Under the pieces are notes generated by a model, which saw nothing but the letters and a program-made list of their open reading frames with translations, did no database searches and was not told the origin of the DNA. From positions 1,116,001 through 1,180,000 of the forward strand of contig CP143430.1 of NCBI GenBank assembly GCA_039636795.1: a stretch of DNA of 64,000 nucleotides, in the 5' to 3' direction. Positions within the stretch are counted from its first letter, which is position 1; each line of letters starts with the position of its first letter. This stretch comes from Micrococcaceae bacterium Sec5.1 (GTDB taxonomy: Bacteria > Actinomycetota > Actinomycetes > Actinomycetales > Micrococcaceae). Position numbers and translations under genes: made by a program. Below, piece after piece: positions 11,898 to 21,045 of this stretch.

Positions 11898-13185
11898 GGA
11901 CGTCCCGCCACGTCCGCGCCGGCCACCAGCAAGCGCCGGCAAGACGTCGGCGGCTGCCGGGACCCGGCACATCGTCATGGACGAGCTCTCACGCGGAGTC
12001 GTTGACAAACTCGACCCCCCAACGGCTGCGTTCATCAATGCCAGTGGGCTGGCCAAGGCCTCACCGATTGGCATGGGGCTCTACCGGATCGAACCCGTTG
12101 GCAAGGTCGGATCGGTAAGGACTTCCACTGTCCAGCTTGAGGTCCGCCCCAAAGACCGGCTTGGCCTGAGTCGTTTGCTTTTCCTCCTCAGCTACGCCGG
12201 TGATCAAGGGTTCCGCGACCACTCCGTGGAAGCCATTGAGCATCCAGATCTCTGGAGCGCCCTGGCCGAGTCGCTGGCCCAGCTGGCCGACCGCGCCCTG
12301 AGCCGCGGCGTCCTTCAGGGCTACCTCACCATCGATGAATCGCTCCGCACCGTCAAAGGCCGCATCCGCATCTCGGACCAGATCTCCCGCAGGCCCGGAA
12401 TGATGGTGCCTTTGGAAGTGTCCTACGACGAATTCACTGAGGACATCGCCGAAAACCGCATCCTCCGCGCCGCCTTGGAACGGATGGGAAAGGTGCCCGG
12501 TGTCCGGGCCGACGTCCTGAGCCGCTTGCGCCAGCTCAAGGGAAAGCTCGACGCCGTCACCCGCCTTCAGTCCGGAGCTCCACTGCCGCCGTGGCGGGCC
12601 AACCGAATGAACCTCAGGTACCACGCCGTTCTGCGGCTCTCGGAGGTCATCCTGCGCAATGCCTCGGCCGAGGCCGGAGAAGGGAAGCAGCAGACGGCGT
12701 CCTTCGTGGTGGATATGGCACAAGTTTTCGAGGAGTTCGTGGGCACGGCCTTGCGCCACGCGATGAGTGCCTACCCAGGGGAGATGCGCCTCCAATATGG
12801 AGCGATGCTCAATGAGGCTGTCCGGGACTCTGATCGCCTGACCGTTCGCCCCGACGCCGTCCATTTCCTGGGCGGCAGGCCGGTGGTGGTCTACGACTCC
12901 AAGTACACAGCGGCAGGCGACGCCGGCGCTTCACTGAACGCGGACCATTACCAATTGCTGGCGTACTGCACCGCACTAAGGGTCCCGACTGCGTGGCTTG
13001 TCTATGCCGGGCCTGGGGAGATGAAGCTGCGCAGGATCCTGAACACGGACATTGACATCGTGGAGTATCCCCTGGACCTGTCACTGCCGCCGTCGGAGAT
13101 CCTGGCCGCCGTGGCGGACCTTGCGGAACAATCCTGGGGCGAGGTTGTGCGTCAGGCTGTGGCGGGACGAACGGCGTCGGACTAG
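11884..13185 (+). CDS. mcrC: McrC-type nuclease subunit
   Basis: The 433-residue partner of McrB carries an N-terminal McrC-like bridging region (ELSRGVVDKLDPPTAAFINA) and a C-terminal PD-(D/E)xK nuclease. The nuclease motif is visible as D324 in RPDAVHF followed by D338-S-K340 in VVVYDSKYTA. It is expected to assemble with hexameric McrB and cut DNA containing modified cytosine or another base. A TTG start at 11884 is used because it keeps the beta-strand before ELSRG; an internal ATG at 11977 is an alternative. The 14-base overlap with mcrB implies translational coupling. Confidence 0.88.
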   Translation: MLPAKDVPPRPRRPPASAGKTSAAAGTRHIVMDELSRGVVDKLDPPTAAFINASGLAKASPIGMGLYRIEPVGKVGSVRTSTVQLEVRPKDRLGLSRLLFLLSYAGDQGFRDHSVEAIEHPDLWSALAESLAQLADRALSRGVLQGYLTIDESLRTVKGRIRISDQISRRPGMMVPLEVSYDEFTEDIAENRILRAALERMGKVPGVRADVLSRLRQLKGKLDAVTRLQSGAPLPPWRANRMNLRYHAVLRLSEVILRNASAEAGEGKQQTASFVVDMAQVFEEFVGTALRHAMSAYPGEMRLQYGAMLNEAVRDSDRLTVRPDAVHFLGGRPVVVYDSKYTAAGDAGASLNADHYQLLAYCTALRVPTAWLVYAGPGEMKLRRILNTDIDIVEYPLDLSLPPSEILAAVADLAEQSWGEVVRQAVAGRTASD

Positions 13186-13218
13186 CCTGATAACTAAATC
13201 TTCACGGATGGAGGCATC

Positions 13219-13473
13219 ATGGCTCGCAGGAAATCGTGGCGCGATATGAGCAAGGGCCAGCGGATCATGCTCATCGTCAGCGGAGCCATCAATATGGCCC
13301 TGCTCGGTGCGGCGCAGCGGAGCATCGGCAAGACCCCCGATTCCAGAATCAGGGGAAAGAAGGCGGTGTGGCGTGCTGTTTCGTTCATCAACTTCTTCGG
13401 ACCGGTGAGCTACTTCCTCTTCGGCCGCCGTCGTGATGCCGCCGTAGCGGGGAGCGCGGGCGCAGCGCGTTAA
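13219..13473 (+). CDS. Small membrane protein, PLDc_N-like
   Basis: This 84-residue protein has two probable membrane segments: one around IMLIVSGAINMALLGAA and one around AVSFINFFGPVSYFLFGRR. The second segment with its FGP-x4-FGRR ending resembles the short PLDc_N domain found alone or at the N-terminus of cardiolipin synthases. ATG at 13219 is preceded by GGATGGAGG-like sequence. It follows mcrC by 33 bases and could be co-transcribed, though a defence role is not implied. The function is unknown. Confidence 0.7.
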   Translation: MARRKSWRDMSKGQRIMLIVSGAINMALLGAAQRSIGKTPDSRIRGKKAVWRAVSFINFFGPVSYFLFGRRRDAAVAGSAGAAR

Positions 13474-13476
13474 CGC

Positions 13477-15147
13477 TTAGGCGGGCATCTTCACGAGGAA
13501 GGTTGTGCCCCGGCCGGGTTCGCTTTCCAGTGTGATGGTTCCGCCATGCGCTTCGACGATCGCTTTGCTGATGGGCAGTCCAAGCCCGACGCCGGGAATG
13601 GTGCTGTTGCGTACGCCGCCGGCACGGAAGAACTTGGTGAACGCCTCGGACTGCTCTTCTTGGGTCATGCCCATGCCGGTATCGGACACACGGCAGAACA
13701 CGAATTCCTGATCCTCCCACGCGGCTACTTCTACGTCTGCGCCCTGGGGGGAGTACTTGATGGCGTTTGATACCAGGTTGTCCAGGACCTGGGCTATGCG
13801 TGAGGAGTCCACATGGGCTTCCAAAGAGTCAGGGACATCCATGGACAACCGGATGCCCGCCTTGGCAGCGCGGGGACCGGCAGAACTCACACTTCCCCGC
13901 ACCAGCTCAGCCACGTCCACTGTGTGCGGCTGAATGATCATGTGGCCCGACCGCACTGCCAACAAATCGGACACCAGGGTAAGCAACCTTTCGGCGTTCC
14001 GCCGGACGATATCCAGCTGCCTGCGCGAGGAAGTATCGAGGGACCGGGGATCATCCAGCAGAAGCTCCACATAACCAAGGATGGACGTCAGCGGCGTTCG
14101 GAATTCGTGGGAGACGTTGGCCACGAAGTCGTCCTTGGCGGCCAGGGCATTTACCAGGTCCGTGACGTCGCTGAAGACGACGACCGAGCCGGCGAAGTTC
14201 CCGGCGTCGTCAACCATGGGGCGGGCACTTGTGGTGAAGGCACGCTGCTCTGCTCCGGAACCAAGCCACACGAGCTGGTCTGTGAACCTTTCGCCCAGAA
14301 CCGCGCGCCGGACTGGACGGCGGTCGACGGGCAACGGCGTGGTCCTGTCCTGGTCGAAGACGAGCAGCTGGGATTCGTTCGGATCGTCGTTGCCTGCAGG
14401 AGTTGCCAGGGAGTGCGTGTGTCTTTGGCGGCGGTTCATGAGGATGTCATGACCGTCGCCATCCACGGCCACCACACCCAGCGGCAGGGCTTCCATGACG
14501 GTGTTGAGCAGCCGTTCCTGTTTGGTTCTGATGTCCAGGGCTTTCTTTAGCTCCTCGTCCTTTTGCTCCAAGGCCCGCTGCTGGCGGACCATGCTTAGCG
14601 TCAGCACGCTCACGGACACGCCGATGCCAAGCATCAGGATGGGGAAGAGCAGGGGTTTAGTGAGGTCCCGCTCCGTTAGTGATCCATTGACGAACAAGGG
14701 GGCCCACACGATGCAAAGCGGACCCACGAATGACATGGCAATGGCCAGTCTTGGGTACAGGCCGGATGCACAGAGCCAAATGACGGGCAGGACCACCAGG
14801 ACGCTGAGTCCCGTGAGCGATTCCTGCCCTCCTTCCCTGCCGAAGGAAATCGAGACCATGTCCAGGATCGGTATCGCCAGGAAGCTGGGGAACGGGAGCC
14901 GGTGCCAAGGCACAATGACGCACACCGCTAACAGGAATGCCTGACTCAGCAGGAAGAGGAGAAACAGGGGATTCTCGAGGGTGGCCGGGAAAAAGAGCCA
15001 CACCAGAATCGCCGAAATGCAGACACAGACAGACAGCGGCAATTGGCTGAGAACCACCCTCATTCGCAGGGTGTGTTCGTGGAAAGAGCGCCGAAAAACC
15101 AGGAGTTTTTTCTTCTCCCCAAGATCCCAGGTGGTTGGGCGGGTCAC
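13477..15147 (-). CDS. Membrane sensor histidine kinase
   Basis: The 556-residue protein has five or six membrane helices in the first ~200 residues, a short coiled linker, a PAS-like domain (~225-335), a HisKA domain with the phosphorylated H347 in VSHEFRTPL, and a HATPase_c domain with the G1/G2 motifs DTGMGM and GVGLGLPISK. It phosphorylates the response regulator encoded divergently 100 bases away. The large, loop-poor membrane part (a MASE-like arrangement) suggests sensing within or at the membrane. The stimulus is unknown. Confidence 0.92.
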   Translation of the reverse strand: MTRPTTWDLGEKKKLLVFRRSFHEHTLRMRVVLSQLPLSVCVCISAILVWLFFPATLENPLFLLFLLSQAFLLAVCVIVPWHRLPFPSFLAIPILDMVSISFGREGGQESLTGLSVLVVLPVIWLCASGLYPRLAIAMSFVGPLCIVWAPLFVNGSLTERDLTKPLLFPILMLGIGVSVSVLTLSMVRQQRALEQKDEELKKALDIRTKQERLLNTVMEALPLGVVAVDGDGHDILMNRRQRHTHSLATPAGNDDPNESQLLVFDQDRTTPLPVDRRPVRRAVLGERFTDQLVWLGSGAEQRAFTTSARPMVDDAGNFAGSVVVFSDVTDLVNALAAKDDFVANVSHEFRTPLTSILGYVELLLDDPRSLDTSSRRQLDIVRRNAERLLTLVSDLLAVRSGHMIIQPHTVDVAELVRGSVSSAGPRAAKAGIRLSMDVPDSLEAHVDSSRIAQVLDNLVSNAIKYSPQGADVEVAAWEDQEFVFCRVSDTGMGMTQEEQSEAFTKFFRAGGVRNSTIPGVGLGLPISKAIVEAHGGTITLESEPGRGTTFLVKMPA

Positions 15148-15195
15148 GGCGCAACCACCGGGAATGCAGAAGAAAGTCGGTTCATGAGATCAGCC

Positions 15196-15210
15196 TAACC
15201 ATAATGGTTA
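15196..15210. promoter_or_regulatory. Perfect 15-bp palindrome in the kinase/regulator divergent promoter
   Basis: TAACCAT-A-ATGGTTA is a perfect 7-1-7 inverted repeat in the 100-base gap between the divergent histidine kinase and response regulator genes. It is AT-rich against a GC-rich background. A binding site for the adjacent response regulator or an overlapping -10 region is plausible. The symmetry is observed and the role inferred. Confidence 0.5.
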
Positions 15211-15247
15211 TACTTCGAAGGGTTATCGAAGGGGCTGAGGGGCAGCG

Positions 15248-15991
15248 ATGAGTGAAGTACGTGTGGGGCTGGTCATTGAAGATGACCAGGATATTCGCGA
15301 ATTGGTGCGTGTGGTCCTTTCGCAAGCGGGGTTTGACGTCCATGTTGCATCCACTGGATCCGCAGGCGTTACATCAGCGCGCGAACTGAATCCAGACGTC
15401 ATAACGCTGGATCTGGGCCTGCCCGATATTGATGGTTTCGAAGTGGCACGCCAGATCCGGAAATCCTCCGACGCCTACATCATCATGCTCACCGCCCGGG
15501 CGGAGGAACTGGACACCCTCATGGGCCTTGAGGCCGGCGGTGACGATTACCTCACCAAGCCGTTCCGGCCCCGCGAACTTCGCGCACGCGTCGAGGCCAT
15601 GATGCGAAGGCCCCGCGCGTCGTCGGAGTCCAAGGCAGCCGTGGAAGAAACTGACCCGGAAATGAGCCACAACGGCCTTGCCGTTTCGGCAGGTTCCCGG
15701 ACGGCAGTCCTGAACGGCAAGGAACTGAGGCTGACACGCACCGAATTCGACCTCCTGCTCGCCCTCCTTGAGACCGGCAGGATCGTGCGGACCAAGGCAG
15801 ATCTGGCGCGGCGACTCCGCAACGAACCCTACGACGTCGGCAGTTACGTCAGCGACGCCGACGAACGTGCCGTTGAGGTACATATGGGCAACTTGCGCAA
15901 GAAACTTGGTGACAGCATCCAGAACCCGCGCTGGCTCGAGACCGTGCGCGGCGTTGGGTACCGACTGGCGCCGCTGGCTCAGGGCAACTGA
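15248..15991 (+). CDS. OmpR/PhoB-family response regulator
   Basis: The 247-residue protein has a receiver domain with acidic pocket E11-D12-D13, phosphoacceptor D55 in TLDLGLPD and the conserved lysine in YLTKPFRP. A winged-helix DNA-binding domain follows (ELRLTRTEFDLLLALLE, then VEVHMGNLRKKLG and VRGVGYRL). A Ser/Ala/Glu-rich linker of about 25 residues separates the two. It is divergent from its probable kinase. ATG at 15248 is preceded by GAGGGGCAGCG. Confidence 0.93.
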   Translation: MSEVRVGLVIEDDQDIRELVRVVLSQAGFDVHVASTGSAGVTSARELNPDVITLDLGLPDIDGFEVARQIRKSSDAYIIMLTARAEELDTLMGLEAGGDDYLTKPFRPRELRARVEAMMRRPRASSESKAAVEETDPEMSHNGLAVSAGSRTAVLNGKELRLTRTEFDLLLALLETGRIVRTKADLARRLRNEPYDVGSYVSDADERAVEVHMGNLRKKLGDSIQNPRWLETVRGVGYRLAPLAQGN

Positions 15992-16007
15992 GCTGCGTCA
16001 CTGCGGA

Positions 16008-16025
16008 CGGCTGGGGTGCCAGCCG
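16008..16025. terminator. Hairpin between convergent response regulator and DUF4193 genes
   Basis: CGGCTGG (16008-16014) and CCAGCCG (16019-16025) form a 7-bp stem with a 4-base loop in the 90-base convergent gap. There is no T-run. It is a plausible GC-rich terminator. Confidence 0.45.
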
Positions 16026-16081
16026 CCTGGGCGCGATTCTGCGATGCTGTTCGGTTCGTGGTGGTACCTACGGCAATGGGT

Positions 16082-16384
16082 TTAGCCTTCGCACTCGATG
16101 CAGTATGAGTGGCCGTTGGCTTCGCGTGCCAATTGGGACCGGTGCCGGACCAAGAAGCAGGAGTAACAGGTGAATTCGTCCTCGGCCTGGGGAATGACCT
16201 GAACGATGAGTTCCTCGGAGACAATTTCACCGCCGGGCGTCAAGCCCTCATCGAACGCATCGGCCTCGTCCAATTCCGTGACGACGCTGCGGGCATCGGG
16301 TGCGTTGGCAGACTTAAGTGCCTCCAACGAGCGGTCCTGGGATTCCTTGACGTCGGAGCGGACTTCGTCGTAATCAGTTGCCAC
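16082..16384 (-). CDS. DUF4193 family protein
   Basis: This 100-residue acidic protein, typical of actinobacteria, has a C-terminal Cys4 zinc-ribbon-like end: CYSC followed by CIEC in the last ~30 residues. The LAREANGHSYCIECEG-type ending is diagnostic of DUF4193. The molecular function is not known; the cysteine pairs suggest metal binding. It stands alone, convergent with the response regulator gene. Confidence 0.9.
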   Translation of the reverse strand: MATDYDEVRSDVKESQDRSLEALKSANAPDARSVVTELDEADAFDEGLTPGGEIVSEELIVQVIPQAEDEFTCYSCFLVRHRSQLAREANGHSYCIECEG

Positions 16385-16721
16385 TTAGGTGATTCTCTTT
16401 CTGATGTTCGATTCTGACGACACTGCAACGCACACCATCGGGTTATTGTTCCCGGGGATAAAGATTCGCCGCGTCTTGACCGGATTCTCCCGCGCGGACC
16501 CAATTGCGCAACAAGCCGTTGCCCAATTGCCGGGGGGCATGTCGTCGTCCTTTTGGACAAGACAGACACTCGACGAAATGACGAATGTGCGCCGGAGCCC
16601 TGATTTGAGCCTTGCGGGAGGAGGGAAGAACCTCCTCCCGCAACATCGTTTGTTCGCTCTTCCGGCAGACCGCCGGACGTGGTGGCTCAGAACCGCCCGA
16701 GTCCAGCCGGGTGCTCGAAAC
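16385..16721. other. Intergenic region with no supported gene
   Basis: This 337-base stretch lies upstream of DUF4193 and downstream of the LacI gene. No reading frame in it has a convincing start, codon pattern or recognisable product. It contains the strong hairpin listed at 16612-16643 and must hold the DUF4193 promoter. Confidence 0.6.
16612..16643 (-). terminator. Strong hairpin downstream of the fructoside operon
   Basis: TTGCGGGAGGAGG at 16612-16624 pairs over all 13 bases with CCTCCTCCCGCAA at 16631-16643 around the 6-base loop GAAGAA. It lies about 80 bases beyond the end of the last gene of the leftward sugar operon. No T-run follows. A terminator is the simplest reading. Confidence 0.65.
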
Positions 16722-17843
16722 CTATACGGGCGAATGCGCAGCCACGGATGCGCGTTCAACGGTAGGGCACGCAATCTTCACTGCGGAGTCGTTGGGTGCT
16801 TCGTCCAAGCCCAGCAGCATGCGTACTCCTGCCGCCCCGAGTTCGTAGTGCGGCAGTGACACTGTAGACAGCGGCGGCCGAAGGTGGGCTGCGATGACTT
16901 CCTGGTTGTCGAATCCGACCACGGCGATGTCGTCAGGGATGGACAGCCCGTGTTCCCGCAGTCCGTCGTAGAGTCCCATGGCCATGCGGTCGTTGTAGCA
17001 GTACACGGCGGTGACGTTGCGTTTGAGCAGCTCTTCGGTGGCGCCGTATCCGCCTTCCTGGTCGGGGTAGGCTTCCATGACCAGGTCAGGGTCAAACCCA
17101 ATGCTCGCGGCAGCCAACGCGTCTTTGTAGCCCTGGAGCCGTCCGTCTTTTGCCGGTGCGGGGATCGTGGCATTGATGAAGGCGATGCGTCGGTGGCCGG
17201 CGTTGAGCAGGATCTGCGTCGCGGAGTGCCCGCCCTGTGCTTCGTCGGGGACGACAGCGCGGGCTGCCCCGGGCTCTGTAGCGAAGCAGTTGACGAGGAC
17301 GAAGTCCGCCTCACGCAGGGTTTCCGGTATGTCAGTGGGCCGGTGGAACCATGTCGAGTACAGGATGCCGCGTACCTTGTATTCCAGCATCATGGCGATC
17401 GCGTCCTTTTCCAGGTCGCGGTTGCCCTCGGTGTTGGCGATCAGCAGGGCGTACCCGTGTTTCCATGCTTCGTCCTGCGCCCCGTGGATGATCTGGCCGG
17501 CGAAGGGGGTTGTGGCGACGCCGTCTGCGACCAGCCCGATGAACCGTGAGGTGCCGCTGACCAAGGTCTTGGCCATTGCATTGGGGCGGTATCCAAGCTG
17601 CCGGATTGCGTCCTGGACGCGTTGACGAGTCTTATCTGCAATGCGGGCATTCTTCTTCTGGTTGATGACCAGGGAGACCGTGGCAGTGGACACGCCGGCC
17701 GCTTCAGCAACTTCGCGGAGGGTAACCGGATGCGCGCGGCCTATTTTGACAGGAACGTCGGGGGTGGCCGCGTTGCCCGAATTTTTCTTCTGCGAAATCA
17801 TTTGCCCTCCATCGGGAGTATATCCGGCTGTCATGGGCGTCAC
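16722..17843 (-). CDS. LacI-family transcriptional regulator of the fructoside operon
   Basis: The protein has up to 373 residues. An N-terminal LacI helix-turn-helix (VTLREVAEAAGVSTATVSLV) is followed by a hinge helix (GYRPNAMAKTL) and a periplasmic-binding-protein-like sensor domain. It is the last gene of a five-gene leftward operon, so it likely controls its own operon by binding the paired boxes at 22501-22563. The GTG at 17843 overlaps the permease stop as GTGA. ATGs at 17834 and 17801 (the latter with GGAGG close upstream) are alternative starts, so the first ~14 residues are uncertain. Confidence 0.9.
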   Translation of the reverse strand: MTPMTAGYTPDGGQMISQKKNSGNAATPDVPVKIGRAHPVTLREVAEAAGVSTATVSLVINQKKNARIADKTRQRVQDAIRQLGYRPNAMAKTLVSGTSRFIGLVADGVATTPFAGQIIHGAQDEAWKHGYALLIANTEGNRDLEKDAIAMMLEYKVRGILYSTWFHRPTDIPETLREADFVLVNCFATEPGAARAVVPDEAQGGHSATQILLNAGHRRIAFINATIPAPAKDGRLQGYKDALAAASIGFDPDLVMEAYPDQEGGYGATEELLKRNVTAVYCYNDRMAMGLYDGLREHGLSIPDDIAVVGFDNQEVIAAHLRPPLSTVSLPHYELGAAGVRMLLGLDEAPNDSAVKIACPTVERASVAAHSPV

Positions 17844-18748
17844 CCCTTCGTCGCCCCGCTCTCGAGGCCTTGGATCATCGCCTTGTTCAGCACGAGGAAC
17901 ACCAGCAGCAGGGGCGTGATCGTGACGCAGACCGCGGCAAAGGTGGCCGTCCAGTCGGTTTTTCCCATGGCTCCGATGTAGTTTTGCAGGCCCAGTGGGA
18001 TCGTCTTGAGTCCCTCAGAGAGGACGAACGTGTTGGCGAAGATGAAATCGTTCCAGATGAAGATGCTGTTGACCAGAACGACTGTGACCACAGTATTCAC
18101 GGAGAGCGGGAGGGTGATAAGCCCAAAGATCCGGTACGGGCCCGCGCCGTCCAGCGAGGCAGCCTCGTACGTCTCGCGAGGGATGTATTCAAAGAAGGAG
18201 GAGAAAAGGTAGATCGACATCGGAAGAGCGAATCCCGCCAGGGGAATGATCATCGATGGGTAGGTGTCGAGTAGGTTAACGGTCGAGTAGTCGATGAAAA
18301 GCGGTACCAGCGCGATCTGCACGGGCACGATGATGCCAATCAAAAACAAACTGCGGACGAACTTGCTGAACCGAAAGCCGAGGACCTGCAGGGCATAGGC
18401 CGCCATCATGCCCAGAAGCACGATCAGCAGGTTGGCGCCCATCGTGACAATGAAACTGTTGACGATGTTCATCCCGAGATTGCCGGTCTCAAACGCGCGG
18501 GCGTAGTTATCGAATGTGATCGCCTTGGGCAGGGCAAACGGGTCGCCCGTCGCGAAGTCATTTTCAGTGCGCAGACTGGTGATGAAAAGCCATGCGAGCG
18601 GGTAGACCTGCACGATGACGATGAGCGCGATGAGGACCTTTGACAGGGTGCCGTGCAGACTTCGTTTGCGCCTGCGCCACGCGGGCAGTGGTGGCCTGCT
18701 TTCTGATGTTGCAGGGGGCCTTGTGATCCGAGCTGCTTGCGCGGTCAT
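17840..18748 (-). CDS. Carbohydrate ABC transporter permease, MalG type
   Basis: The 302-residue inner-membrane protein has six predicted helices and the permease EAA-type loop (YEAASLDGAGPYRIFGLITLP, shown here only as its key residues E-A-A-x3-G). It forms the channel with the neighbouring MalF-type permease. The ATG at 18748 overlaps the stop of the upstream permease (ATGA), which decides the start over a longer frame opening 54 bases earlier. No ATPase gene is in the operon; a shared MsiK-like ATPase encoded elsewhere is the usual solution in actinobacteria. Confidence 0.93.
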   Translation of the reverse strand: MTAQAARITRPPATSESRPPLPAWRRRKRSLHGTLSKVLIALIVIVQVYPLAWLFITSLRTENDFATGDPFALPKAITFDNYARAFETGNLGMNIVNSFIVTMGANLLIVLLGMMAAYALQVLGFRFSKFVRSLFLIGIIVPVQIALVPLFIDYSTVNLLDTYPSMIIPLAGFALPMSIYLFSSFFEYIPRETYEAASLDGAGPYRIFGLITLPLSVNTVVTVVLVNSIFIWNDFIFANTFVLSEGLKTIPLGLQNYIGAMGKTDWTATFAAVCVTITPLLLVFLVLNKAMIQGLESGATKG

Positions 18749-19626
18749 GCGTCCGCCTTTCGTTTGAGCATGAGAAGGATGAGTCCGACGGCGACCAGGC
18801 ACTCGGCGACGATAAATACCGAGATGGTGCTGGCGTAGCCGAAGTCAGTGCTGGTGAAAGCTGTCTTGTACATGTAGGTGGTCAGCAGTTCCGAGGACTG
18901 TCCAGGGCCGCCGTTGGTCATCAGATAGGGGATGTCGAATCCGCGCAGGCCGTAAGTGGTCGCCATGATAGTGGTGGTGATCCAGACGGGCCGGATGTGC
19001 GGGAAGCGGATCTTGGTGAACAGTTGCCACCGTGACGCACCGTCGAGGCGGGCGGCTTCCTCAAGTTCCTGCGGAACGGATAGCAAGGCCGCGTAAATGA
19101 TGAGCATGTACAGGCCGGTGAAGCGCCAGCCTTCCGGTACCGATACTGCCGTGAGGACGGTGTTCACGTCTGAGAGCCATGCGTGTTCAAGGGTGCCGAG
19201 GCCGATCCACTGCAGCACCTGGTTGAGCAGACCCACCGGGTCGATCGAGTAGATCCGCACGAAGAGGAATGCGATAGCCACGGTGGAGATCACGGCCGGC
19301 AGCAGGTAAAGAGTCTTAATTAGTTCGCGGCCGCGGCGCAGAGAGGTGAGTAGGGTGGCGACAAGCAGCGCGCCGCCGAGCTGCAGGACCAGACAGATGA
19401 ACAGGTAGCCGAGTGCATTGAAGAAGGAGCGCCAGAAGACGTCATCGCCGGTGAACATCCGTAGGTAGTTGGCGAGGCCGACGAACTCCATGTCGCTGAT
19501 GCCGTTCCAGGAGAAGAAGCTGAGGAACAGGGACTGGAGGATGGGGAACAGTACGGCGGCGCCGTAGAGCAGCAGGGGTGGGAGCAGGAAAACCAGGACT
19601 GAGAGTCGGGACCTGTTGGGGAGCAT
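18745..19626 (-). CDS. Carbohydrate ABC transporter permease, MalF type
   Basis: The 293-residue membrane protein has six predicted helices, beginning with VLVFLLPPLLLYGAAVLFP, and the EAA loop (LEEAARLDGASRWQLF). It pairs with the downstream MalG-type permease. The ATG at 19626 has AAAGG at proper spacing; the longer frame to 19662 lacks one. The gene lies 45 bases after the binding-protein gene in the same operon. Confidence 0.92.
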   Translation of the reverse strand: MLPNRSRLSVLVFLLPPLLLYGAAVLFPILQSLFLSFFSWNGISDMEFVGLANYLRMFTGDDVFWRSFFNALGYLFICLVLQLGGALLVATLLTSLRRGRELIKTLYLLPAVISTVAIAFLFVRIYSIDPVGLLNQVLQWIGLGTLEHAWLSDVNTVLTAVSVPEGWRFTGLYMLIIYAALLSVPQELEEAARLDGASRWQLFTKIRFPHIRPVWITTTIMATTYGLRGFDIPYLMTNGGPGQSSELLTTYMYKTAFTSTDFGYASTISVFIVAECLVAVGLILLMLKRKADA

Positions 19627-19671
19627 GGTGGGGCCTTTCGGGTGGGGGCCCGAGGCCCCCACCGTTATCTG

Positions 19672-21006
19672 TTATTTGAAGAACTTCGGTGCGTTCTGCG
19701 CGATGGTGCTGTCCATCGTGCTGGTGAACTGTTCCGGCGTGATGTCGCCTTGGACGAGGAGCACGAGTTCTTGCTTGAGCCGTGAGTCGGTTGTCGGGTC
19801 CAGCTGGGTATCCCACGGCATGGCCTGCTGACCTCCCAGGTCGTTCGCCGTCTCGAGGGCCGTCTTGTACAGGGGAGTCGCATTGGCCGGGGTGGCGGTC
19901 TGCACGTTGGTCGTCGGTGAAAGAGCGCCGGTCGCCGCATACTCGGAAGGGTATTTCGTCAGGGCAAACTTGAGGAAGTCGCTGACGAGCGGGTCGTAGG
20001 TCTTGGCATTGACAGCCATGCCGATTCCGGACGGCGAGACGTATTCGTTGGCAGCGGTGACAGATCCTTCAGTCGTCGGGAGGGTGAGGAAATCAATATT
20101 GTCCCGAACTGCCGGGTTCAGCTTGTCAGTCGCCAGGCTTGGCAATTCCCACGTGCCGATGTTGTACATCGCTGCCTTCCCGGAGGTGAAAATGTTCTGG
20201 GCGTCGGAGTAGCCCTGGGACGAGAAGCCATCCTGGAAGCACTTGTTTTTGCCCAGGGCGGCCAGCCAGTCAACGGCCTTCTTCCCGGCAGCGTCAGAGA
20301 ACTTCGCGTTGCCCTTCTTCAGCTTCTGGAGGAAGTCGGGACCCGCCGTCCTGAACGGCTGGTAGGCCATGTAGCGTTCCAGGGGCCACTGGTCCTGCCC
20401 GTCGATGGCGATCGGGGTGATTCCGGCGTTGCGCAGTGCGGTGCACATCGCGGGGATGTCGTCGAGCGACTTCGGTACCGGGACGCCAGCCTGCTGCAGT
20501 AGGGCCTTGTTGTACCAAATGAACTCCAGTTCGAATTGGAACGGGATCATGTACAGCGATCCGTCGTCGAATCGCTGGTAGTTCAGGGCGTTGGGCCGGT
20601 AGTTGTCATACACGCCCAGGTCTTTGAGCAGCTTTTCCGCGTCCACCATCTTGCCCTGCTTGGCGAGCTGTTGAGCGAACGGTGTAGCATCCGTGTCGAA
20701 AAGCTCGGGAAGCTTGTTCGCGGCGGCGAGGGTCTCGAGTTTCTGGATATATGAGGGGCGGTCGGGGGTGGTGATGAGGTTCAGCGAGAAGCCCGGGTGG
20801 TCCTTGGCATAGTCGTCCGCGACCTTCTTCATGATGTTGATTACTGCCCCGTCTGCGGGGCGGGAGAGCAGCCATGAGATTTCCCTCGGTTTGATCTCGC
20901 CGGTGGGCCTCACATTGGCGGGGCCGCCGGCCCCTCCGCCGGCGCAGGCGGCCAGGGACAGCGCAGCTATGGCTGCGACCGCAGCCGTGCGAATCAGTTT
21001 CTTCAT
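19672..21006 (-). CDS. Extracellular sugar-binding lipoprotein of the ABC transporter
   Basis: The 444-residue family 1 solute-binding protein has a lipoprotein signal peptide (MKKLIRTAAVAAIAALSLAAC with the lipobox LAAC). The mature protein is membrane-anchored outside the cell and delivers substrate to the two permeases. ATG at 21006 is preceded by AAAGGAG. Its place directly after the GH32 gene (39 bases) suggests a fructose-containing oligosaccharide as the ligand; that is inference. Confidence 0.93.
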   Translation of the reverse strand: MKKLIRTAAVAAIAALSLAACAGGGAGGPANVRPTGEIKPREISWLLSRPADGAVINIMKKVADDYAKDHPGFSLNLITTPDRPSYIQKLETLAAANKLPELFDTDATPFAQQLAKQGKMVDAEKLLKDLGVYDNYRPNALNYQRFDDGSLYMIPFQFELEFIWYNKALLQQAGVPVPKSLDDIPAMCTALRNAGITPIAIDGQDQWPLERYMAYQPFRTAGPDFLQKLKKGNAKFSDAAGKKAVDWLAALGKNKCFQDGFSSQGYSDAQNIFTSGKAAMYNIGTWELPSLATDKLNPAVRDNIDFLTLPTTEGSVTAANEYVSPSGIGMAVNAKTYDPLVSDFLKFALTKYPSEYAATGALSPTTNVQTATPANATPLYKTALETANDLGGQQAMPWDTQLDPTTDSRLKQELVLLVQGDITPEQFTSTMDSTIAQNAPKFFK

Positions 21007-21045
21007 GGAACAATCTCCTTTGATTTGAGCCGAAAGTGGTGGTGT

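Noticed and set aside
13813..14550. 245-codon plus-strand frame opposite the histidine kinase
   Set aside because: Antisense to the PAS and HisKA parts of a well-supported kinase; no motif and no ribosome-binding site.
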